Assembly (NCBI GenBank): GCA_025450495.1
Contig: JANWHI010000064.1
Location: 1 to 35,247 of the forward strand
Reading direction: 5' to 3'
Source of the DNA: Candidatus Dormiibacter sp.
GTDB taxonomy: Bacteria > Chloroflexota > Dormibacteria > UBA8260
Length of the DNA stretch: 35,247 nt
In this document: in pieces, positions 29,613 to 35,247 of the stretch
Position numbering within the stretch: position 1 is the first letter of the stretch
How the letters are laid out: the number at the start of each line of letters is the position of its first letter
Notes under the pieces: generated by a model
Told to the model about the DNA's origin: nothing
What the model saw: only the letters and a program-made list of their open reading frames with translations
Databases searched by the model: none
Position numbers and translations under genes: made by a program

Positions 29613-30926
29613 GTGTCGCCGAGTGCAGTGGTCCGTGTGTCCGGCAGGTCCGGCCATCGACGACTCATCACCGCCGCGGCGGTGACCCTCCTTGTCGCGG
29701 CCTGCGGCAGCTCCAACACTCCGAGCAGTGGCGGCGGCGGCGCCACCGGCAACATCAAGACGGACAGCTCGGGGCACGTCAGCTACGGCGTCCTCTCCTG
29801 CTTCACCGGCACGCTGGCCGTCCTCGGCCAGGCGATGCTGCAGGGTTCCCAGGTCGCCCAGAAGGTCATCAACGACAATGGCGGCGTCCTCGGCAAGCAG
29901 CTCGATCTGAGCCACGCCGACACCCAGTGCGATGAGGCAGACGCGGTGCCGGCGGTGCGGCAACTCCTCTCGGCCGACAGCGCCAGCGGCATCATCGGTC
30001 CGGAGACGCAGGAGATCGCCGCGGTGTCGCCGATCGTCAGCGCCGCCAAGATCCCGACCGAGTTCCAGGGTGGTAGCACGGACTTCGACAAGAACGCCAA
30101 CCAGTACCTGTGGCGCGACAGCCCCTCCGATTCTCAGCTGGGCGTGGCCATGGCGCTGTACGCCAACAAGAAGGGATACAAGACAGCGGCGTTGCTCTTC
30201 TCCTCGGACATCGCCCAGCAGACCATCCCCAAGCCGATCAAGGCGACCTGGCAGAAGTTCGGCAACAGCATCGTCGCCGATGTCACCGTGGCGCCCGGTC
30301 AGACGTCGTACCGCACCCAGGTGCAGAACATCATCAACGCCCACCCCGACGTCATCTTCACGCAGCTCGATCCGCAGACGGCGGCGGTCATGTTCCAGAA
30401 CTTCAAGGAGCTCGACAACCTGGCCATCCCGATCGTCGGAACCGACGTCACCAGCGGTGACGACTACCTCAAGGCGATCACCTACCCGATCGCCCACGAC
30501 CATCTCATCTCCGTGTTCGGCACCAATGCAACCGGCGCGGCGGCCGACAACTTCGCCAAGGCCTTCGCCGCCCAGAACGGCGCCACGGCCCAGCCGATCG
30601 CCGGCGCCAACTACGCCTACGACGCCGTGCTCAGCCTGGCGCTGGCCATGGACAAGGCCGGTACCACCGACGGACCCGGCGTGATCGCGGCGATGAAGTC
30701 GGTCACCAACCCGCCCGGCCAGGCCTGTGACGCCTACGCGGACTGCCTCAGGGCGCTCCAGGCCGGCACCAAGATCAAGATGGATGGCGCCAGTGGCGAC
30801 CTCATCTTCAACGGCTTCAACAACGTGTTCGGACCCTACGGTGCCTTCCAGGCTGACGCCAGCTCTGGCAAGGAGGCGCAGGTGCAGCTCCTCTCGGCAT
30901 CGGACCTCGCCGCAGCCACGCCCTGA
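29613..30926 (+). CDS. livK: Liv-type ABC transporter substrate-binding lipoprotein
   Basis: 437 residues. The lipoprotein signal ends at VAAC with Cys31, followed by a Ser/Gly-rich linker. The periplasmic binding fold of the LivJ/LivK type has an N lobe with GTLAVLGQAMLQGSQVAQKVINDNGGVLG and IIGPETQEIAAVSPI, and a C lobe with PDVIFTQLDPQTAAVMFQNFKEL and GANYAYDAVLSLALAMDKAG. It presents a ligand to the LivHM channel. Family ligands include branched-chain amino acids, amides, urea and aromatic or short carboxylates, and this one is undetermined. GGAGG lies seven bases before the GTG. A 5-bp hairpin (GGCCC/GGGCC, 29582-29595) sits just upstream of that site. Confidence 0.92.
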   Translation: MSPSAVVRVSGRSGHRRLITAAAVTLLVAACGSSNTPSSGGGGATGNIKTDSSGHVSYGVLSCFTGTLAVLGQAMLQGSQVAQKVINDNGGVLGKQLDLSHADTQCDEADAVPAVRQLLSADSASGIIGPETQEIAAVSPIVSAAKIPTEFQGGSTDFDKNANQYLWRDSPSDSQLGVAMALYANKKGYKTAALLFSSDIAQQTIPKPIKATWQKFGNSIVADVTVAPGQTSYRTQVQNIINAHPDVIFTQLDPQTAAVMFQNFKELDNLAIPIVGTDVTSGDDYLKAITYPIAHDHLISVFGTNATGAAADNFAKAFAAQNGATAQPIAGANYAYDAVLSLALAMDKAGTTDGPGVIAAMKSVTNPPGQACDAYADCLRALQAGTKIKMDGASGDLIFNGFNNVFGPYGAFQADASSGKEAQVQLLSASDLAAATP

Positions 30927-30935
30927 CAGGTCTCA

Positions 30936-31817
30936 GTGCACCAGGCTCTCCTGACGCTCGGTTTCGGCCTAGTGGCCGCAGCCATCCTGTCCCTGTCGGC
31001 GCTCGCCTTCACGCTGGAGTACTCGGTCACCAACGTCGCCAACCTCTCACACGGTGAGATCCTCACCGTCGGCGCCTACTGCGCCTACGAGGTGCAGCAG
31101 CACGGCGGCGGCGTCATCCTCTCGGGCCTGGCCGCCGCCGCCGGCGGGGGGCTGCTCGCGCTGGCGGTGCACGAGGGCGTCGTCGATCGGTTCGTGCGCA
31201 GGGGCATCGGCGGTCTGCCGACGTTCATCGCCACGCTCGGCGTGTCACTGATCATCCAGAACATCCTGGTGGTGATCTTCGGGGGCGGCAACCTCGGCTA
31301 CCAGGTCCCCCAGGGGGCGCCTCGCACCGTCGGTCCGTTCCTGTGGAATGACACGGAGATCCAGATCATCGTCTCCGCGGTGGCGATCACCGCGCTGCTC
31401 TACGTGATCATCCAGCACACCCGCTTCGGCAAATCACTGCGGGCGGTGTCGCAGAACCGCTCCCTGGCGAGCGTCTCCGGGATCAACGCCCACCGGGTCG
31501 CGGCGTTGACCTGGGTGCTGGCCGGACTCATCGCCGGGTACGCCGGGTTCATCTATGCGGAAAGCCTGGGGACGCTCAGCCCCACCTTTGGATTCCAGTA
31601 TTTCCTGATCACCCTGACCGCGGCCGTTGCCGGTGGGCTGGGCAGGGCCCTGGGCACGCTGGTGGGCGCGGTCATCGTCGGCATCGCGCTCGAGTTCTTC
31701 GGCGGTTACCTGAGCGCCAGCTACAACCTGGCGTTCGCCTTCGCCATCCTCTCGTTGGTCATCCTGGCACGTCCTCGCGGCCTGTTCGTCGGCGGGCGCC
31801 GGAGTGTCTTCGAGTGA
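30936..31817 (+). CDS. livH: Liv-type ABC transporter permease, LivH
   Basis: 293 residues with about eight membrane helices. It carries the LivH-type pattern VTNVANLSHGEILTVGAYCAYEV early, GLPTFIATLGVSLIIQNI, and the cytoplasmic coupling region KSLRAVSQNRSLASVSGINAHRV. With LivM it forms the membrane channel of the importer. The GTG follows the binding-protein stop by nine bases, with an AGG ribosome-binding site. Its TGA overlaps the livM start as GTGA (31814-31817), so the two are co-translated. Confidence 0.94.
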   Translation: MHQALLTLGFGLVAAAILSLSALAFTLEYSVTNVANLSHGEILTVGAYCAYEVQQHGGGVILSGLAAAAGGGLLALAVHEGVVDRFVRRGIGGLPTFIATLGVSLIIQNILVVIFGGGNLGYQVPQGAPRTVGPFLWNDTEIQIIVSAVAITALLYVIIQHTRFGKSLRAVSQNRSLASVSGINAHRVAALTWVLAGLIAGYAGFIYAESLGTLSPTFGFQYFLITLTAAVAGGLGRALGTLVGAVIVGIALEFFGGYLSASYNLAFAFAILSLVILARPRGLFVGGRRSVFE

Positions 31818-32836
31818 TCGACCAGCTGGTCACCGTCCTCACCGAGGCCTCGATCTTCGCGATCATGGCGCTCGGCCTCAACGTGGTCTGGGGTTGGTCC
31901 GGTGACTTCGACCTGGCCTTCTACGGGTACGTCGCTCTGGGCGCGTACATGACGCTGGTGCTCACCATCGGGCCGGCCAGCGACCCGACGACGTACATCT
32001 TCGGACTGTCGCTGCCATTCCCACTTGCCGTGCTGCTCGGCACGTTGTCCGCGATGGTCCTCGGGCTGATCGTTGGCGCCATCGCGTTACGTCACCTGCG
32101 CGGCATCTACTTCTCCATCGTCACCCTCGGCGCCGTGTACGTCCTGTCGACCTTCGCCAGCCAGTTCGTGCCGCTCTTCAATGGCTATCCCGGGCTCAGC
32201 GGCCTCGTCGACCCGATGGGCGACTTCTTCGGTATCGACTACGCCAGCTACCAGTACTTCTACCTCGGCCTCTGCGTGGTCCTGCTCGCCGCCGTTCTGA
32301 TCGGCGTCACCCGTCTCTCCGGCAGCCGCTTCGGCCTGGCCCTGCGGACTGTGCGCGAGGACGAACGCGCGGCCGCTGTCTTCGGTCGTGACATCTACAA
32401 GTTGAAGCTCAAGGCCTATGTGATCGGTGCCGGCCTGGGCGGCTTCGCAGGTGGGCTGTTCGCCGGCTACCTCACGGCCTTCAACACCAGCGCGTGGTCG
32501 CCACTGGAGACGGTCACCCTCTACGCGGCGATCCTCGTCGGCGGTCGTGGCAGCACCCGCGGCGTCATCCTCGGTGTCGCCGTCATGGTGCTTGGCCTCC
32601 AGGAGGCCACCCGCTATCTGCCCGAGGTCCCCGGCCACCCCGACTGGGCGCCGGCGTTCCGGCTCATCCTCACCGGCGTCGTCCTGGTGCTCTTCATCCG
32701 TTTCCGCCCCCAGGGGATGATCCCCGAGCGGCGCATGCGCGACCGCACCCCGCCGGGCAGCAGCGGCAGGGAGGCGGAGGTCGTCGCCGGCCCCCAACCC
32801 GTCACCGGGCCTGCTCTCGACACGGGCGCGGCGTGA
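31814..32836 (+). CDS. livM: Liv-type ABC transporter permease, LivM
   Basis: 340 residues with about nine membrane helices. The LivM hallmarks include ALGLNVVWGWSGDFDLAFYGYVALGAY, ALRHLRGIYFSIVTLGAVYVL and the coupling helix GLALRTVREDERAAAVFGRDIYKLKLKAYVIG. A C-terminal tail of about 35 residues after RPQGMIPERR is proline- and glycine-rich with no assigned role. It pairs with LivH in the membrane. The GTG start overlaps the livH stop, and its own TGA overlaps livG as GTGA (32833-32836). Confidence 0.94.
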   Translation: MIDQLVTVLTEASIFAIMALGLNVVWGWSGDFDLAFYGYVALGAYMTLVLTIGPASDPTTYIFGLSLPFPLAVLLGTLSAMVLGLIVGAIALRHLRGIYFSIVTLGAVYVLSTFASQFVPLFNGYPGLSGLVDPMGDFFGIDYASYQYFYLGLCVVLLAAVLIGVTRLSGSRFGLALRTVREDERAAAVFGRDIYKLKLKAYVIGAGLGGFAGGLFAGYLTAFNTSAWSPLETVTLYAAILVGGRGSTRGVILGVAVMVLGLQEATRYLPEVPGHPDWAPAFRLILTGVVLVLFIRFRPQGMIPERRMRDRTPPGSSGREAEVVAGPQPVTGPALDTGAA

Positions 32837-33621
32837 CCGCCCTGCTCGAGGTCGCCGGGCTGGCCAAGCACTTCGGCGGGGTCTACGCCGTCGACGCCTG
32901 CTCGTTCACCGTCGCCGAGGGCCAGGTCACCGGGCTGATCGGCCCCAACGGCGCCGGCAAGAGCACCGCGATCGACCTGATGTCCGGCTTCAAGATCCCC
33001 GACGCCGGCACCGTCCTCTTCGAGGGCCGGCCCATCCACGGCCGGGCGCCGCACCGGATCAGCCGCATGGGGCTGGTGCGCACCTTCCAGTCGCCTCGTG
33101 AGTGGCCCGGGCTGACCGTGCTCGAGAACCTCATCCTCGCCGTCTGGAACGCGCGCCGCGAGGGTTTCCTGCGCTCGCTTCGGGGGCCGACCAAGGCCGA
33201 GAGGGCGGCCACCACCGATCAGCTGGCACACGCCCGCGAGATCCTCGATGAGTTCGACCTCCTCGGGCTGCGCAACGAGCGCGCCGGCAACCTCAGCGGT
33301 GGCCAGAAACGCCTCGTCGAGTTCGCCCGCATCCGCATGGCGCAGCCGCGGCTGGTGATCCTCGACGAGCCCATGGGCGGGGTCAATCCCGTCCTCGGCG
33401 AGCGCATGGCCACCGCCGTGCTCGGCTTCATCACCGCGGGCACGTCGGTGGTCATCGTCGAGCACAACCTGCCCTTCATCGAGCGGGTCACCGACAGCGT
33501 GGTGGTCATGGCCGCGGGGACGGTGATCGCCGAGGGCCCCTTCGAGTCGCTGCGCTCCAACCCCGCCGTCGTCGACGCCTACCTCGGCGAGATGCCCAGC
33601 TATGACGACGTCGACGCCTGA
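32833..33621 (+). CDS. livG: Liv-type ABC transporter ATPase, LivG
   Basis: 262 residues with all ABC ATPase motifs: Walker A GPNGAGKST, Q-loop TFQSPREWPG, signature LSGGQKRLVEFAR, Walker B RLVILDEP and H-loop VIVEHN. The long insertion after the Q-loop and the GGVNP segment after the Walker B region are typical of LivG. It supplies ATP energy for the importer together with LivF. The GTG overlaps the livM stop (GTGA); its 3' end overlaps the livF start by 20 bases, so all four cytoplasmic and membrane genes are tightly coupled. Confidence 0.95.
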   Translation: MTALLEVAGLAKHFGGVYAVDACSFTVAEGQVTGLIGPNGAGKSTAIDLMSGFKIPDAGTVLFEGRPIHGRAPHRISRMGLVRTFQSPREWPGLTVLENLILAVWNARREGFLRSLRGPTKAERAATTDQLAHAREILDEFDLLGLRNERAGNLSGGQKRLVEFARIRMAQPRLVILDEPMGGVNPVLGERMATAVLGFITAGTSVVIVEHNLPFIERVTDSVVVMAAGTVIAEGPFESLRSNPAVVDAYLGEMPSYDDVDA

Positions 33622-34372
33622 GCCCGCGTCCGTCACAGCCACCGGAGCGGCGCCGGCGGCGCTTGCGCTCGAGGTCCTCGGCCTGACCGCCGGCTACGGC
33701 GGTCCGCCGATCATCGAGAACGTCAGCATCAACGCCCGACGCGGGGCGATCACCGCCGTCGTCGGTCCCAATGGGGCTGGCAAGTCCACCCTGCTCAAGG
33801 CCATTGCCGGGGTCATCAAGCCGAAAAGCGGCACAGTCGCCGTCGAAGGGCGCGATGTCACCGGGCTGGCCGCGGACAGGATGGTGCGCCGCGGCGTCGC
33901 CTACGTGCCCCAGGTGGCCAACGTCTTTCCCCAGCTGTCCGTGCACGAGAACCTGGAGATGGGCGGCTACAGCCGCAGGCACGGGGTCCAGGACCGAGCC
34001 GAGGAGTTGTACCAGCTCTTCCCCGACCTCAAGCTGGCCCACCGCCGCCGTGCCGAGACCCTCAGCGGCGGCCAGCGCACCATGCTGGCCATGGCGCGTG
34101 GCCTCATGGTCGACCCGGCGGTGCTCATCCTCGACGAGCCAAGCGCCGGGCTGTCGCCCAAGTTCCAGAGCACGGTGTGGGAGCGCATCGAGCAGGTGCG
34201 GGCCACCGACGTCGCCGTGGTCGTGGTCGAGCAGAACACGCGCGAGACGCTGCGCCATGCGGCCTGGGCATACGTGCTCGTGCTCGGCCAGAATCGCCTC
34301 GACGGACCTGGTCGCGAGCTTCTCCACAACGACGAGGTGGTCAAGCTCTACGTCGGCGTGCTCACCAAGTAG
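33602..34372 (+). CDS. livF: Liv-type ABC transporter ATPase, LivF
   Basis: 256 residues with Walker A GPNGAGKST, Q-loop VPQVANVFPQLSV, signature LSGGQRTMLAMAR, Walker B AVLILDEPSAGLSP and H-loop VVVVEQN, where Gln replaces the usual His, as is common in LivF. The first about 20 residues are an Ala/Pro/Thr-rich extension before the fold. It is the second ATPase of the importer. ATG at 33602 lies inside the end of livG. The CoA-transferase gene starts seven bases after its stop, making it part of the same operon. Confidence 0.95.
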   Translation: MTTSTPEPASVTATGAAPAALALEVLGLTAGYGGPPIIENVSINARRGAITAVVGPNGAGKSTLLKAIAGVIKPKSGTVAVEGRDVTGLAADRMVRRGVAYVPQVANVFPQLSVHENLEMGGYSRRHGVQDRAEELYQLFPDLKLAHRRRAETLSGGQRTMLAMARGLMVDPAVLILDEPSAGLSPKFQSTVWERIEQVRATDVAVVVVEQNTRETLRHAAWAYVLVLGQNRLDGPGRELLHNDEVVKLYVGVLTK

Positions 34373-34379
34373 GGCGGTG

Positions 34380-35247
34380 ATGGACGTGCAGGCGTCGCCA
34401 GCTCCGTCGGCGGGACCGCTCGCCGGGCTCCGCGTGCTCGACCTCAGTCGCATCCTTTCGGGCCCCTTCGCCACCATGATCCTCGCCGACCTCGGCGCCG
34501 AGGTGGTCAAGCTCGAGAACCCGGTCGGCGGCGACGACACGCGGGAGTGGGCGCCGCCGTACCAGGGTGACCAGTCGGCGTACTTCCTCTCCATCAACCG
34601 CAACAAGCGGGGCATCGCGGTCGACCTCAAGGCCGAGGCGGGCAGGGAGATCGCGCTGCGGCTCGCCGACGGGGCGGACGTGCTCGTCGAGAACTTCCGC
34701 CCTGGAGCGGCGGCCCGGCTCGGGCTCGGCTACGCGGAGCTGTCAGCCCGCAACCCGCGCCTTGTCTACGCCTCCATCTCAGGCTACGGCCAGACCGGCC
34801 CCGACGCGCAGCTCCCCGGCTACGACGCCATCGCCCAGGCGCTCGGCGGCGTGGTCAGCGTCACCGGGGAGTCCGGCGGCGAGCCGGTGCGTGTCGGTAC
34901 GCCGGTCGCCGACCTCGGCGCCGCCATGTGGGCGGCGATCGGCATCCTCGCGGCGCTGCACGCACGCGCTGCCACGGGCCGCGGCGACTGGATCGACATC
35001 TCTCTGCTCGACGGCCAGATCGCCTGGCTGACCTACGTCGCCGGTGGGTACTTCGCCACCGGCGAGGTGCCGCGACGCTACGGCTCAGCGCATCCCACCA
35101 TCGTCCCCTACCAGGCGCTGCGCACTGCCGACGGGTACCTGATGGTGGCGGTGGGCAACGACTCCCTCTGGCAGCGCTTCGCCCCGCTCATCGGGCTCCC
35201 CGAGCTCGCCGCCGACGCCCGCTTCGCCACCAACCCCGACCGGGTCG
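34380..35247 (+). CDS. class III (CaiB/BaiF) CoA-transferase, 3' end cut
   Basis: 289 residues are visible before the window ends, with no stop. Family features: GLRVLDLSRILSGPFATMILADLGAEVVKLE at the start, the NRNKRGIAVDLK block, ENFRPGA, SISGYGQTGP, and PGYDAIAQALGG with the catalytic Asp that forms an acyl-anhydride. The family transfers CoA between carboxylic acids, using donors such as acetyl-, formyl- or succinyl-CoA. It follows livF by seven bases, so it is probably co-expressed with the importer and activates the imported acid. The substrate is not determined; the usual full length is about 400 residues, so roughly 100 are missing at the edge. Confidence 0.93.
   Translation, partial: MDVQASPAPSAGPLAGLRVLDLSRILSGPFATMILADLGAEVVKLENPVGGDDTREWAPPYQGDQSAYFLSINRNKRGIAVDLKAEAGREIALRLADGADVLVENFRPGAAARLGLGYAELSARNPRLVYASISGYGQTGPDAQLPGYDAIAQALGGVVSVTGESGGEPVRVGTPVADLGAAMWAAIGILAALHARAATGRGDWIDISLLDGQIAWLTYVAGGYFATGEVPRRYGSAHPTIVPYQALRTADGYLMVAVGNDSLWQRFAPLIGLPELAADARFATNPDRV

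Noticed and set aside
28761..30503. 580-codon minus-strand frame joining the regulator with sequence opposite the binding-protein gene
   Set aside because: Only the last 241 codons have GntR-family motifs; the rest is the antisense of a clear lipoprotein gene.
1..35247. CRISPR array, prophage or insertion sequence
   Set aside because: No regularly spaced repeats, transposase, integrase or phage structural gene was found in any frame.

Overview
This is a high-GC chromosomal segment from a free-living, probably soil-type bacterium with actinobacterial-like gene content. Evidence: very GC-rich third codon positions, frequent GTG and TTG starts, an InhA-type enoyl-ACP reductase, a Grx-thioredoxin reductase fusion, and many starts that look leaderless. 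Actinomycetota, or a neighbouring uncultured Terrabacteria lineage such as Dormibacterota or Chloroflexota, is my inference; no rRNA or ribosomal protein is present to settle it. Apart from two short repeats and two gene remnants, there is no phage, insertion sequence, CRISPR array or plasmid function.

Layout. 1-4924: a structured intergenic repeat, a coupled pair of unknown small proteins, a DUF72 protein, and a divergent membrane-bound GGDEF-EAL (cyclic-di-GMP) protein. 4925-8515: a second copy of the structured repeat, a truncated Kelch remnant, an inositol-monophosphatase-family gene, then fabI and fabF. 8542-16661: an M24 aminopeptidase divergent from a macrodomain protein, a tightly overlapping three-gene unit (NAD-dependent epimerase, spermidine-synthase-like membrane protein, UbiA prenyltransferase), and a large secreted penicillin-acylase-family hydrolase. 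16740-19352: a short-chain dehydrogenase, tRNA-Lys(CTT), and overlapping PHP and PAP2 phosphoesterases. 19468-23862: an OmpR/HAMP-kinase two-component system, a CcdA-like thiol/disulfide membrane protein, and an exported Asp-box propeller protein. 24047-28715: a Cys/His-rich unknown protein, the Grx-TrxR fusion with an SRPBCC protein, a decayed CDF metal-efflux gene, and an unusual Nramp-family transporter with a long structured leader. 28761-35247: a FadR-type regulator divergent from a Liv-type ABC importer operon that ends with a class III CoA-transferase cut by the window edge.

How the genes work together. The liv operon plus CoA-transferase and divergent FadR-type regulator look like a regulated module for taking up a carboxylate or amino-acid-like substrate and activating it as a CoA thioester. 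fabI and fabF are consecutive steps of type II fatty acid synthesis. CcdA and the Grx-TrxR fusion both serve thiol redox, although they are not in one operon.

Most notable observations: (1) two copies of an intergenic element of about 135 nt, each just downstream of a stop codon and in the sense of that gene, sharing a conserved core while hairpin stems and long closing arms differ in sequence but keep pairing; (2) a TANNNT hexamer exactly 6-7 nt before the start codon of seven genes, suggesting widespread leaderless transcription; (3) the Nramp homologue with non-canonical metal-site motifs, a candidate leader peptide, hairpins and a possible AUU start, next to a decayed metal exporter. All conclusions come from reading the sequence; no searches or folding programs were run.
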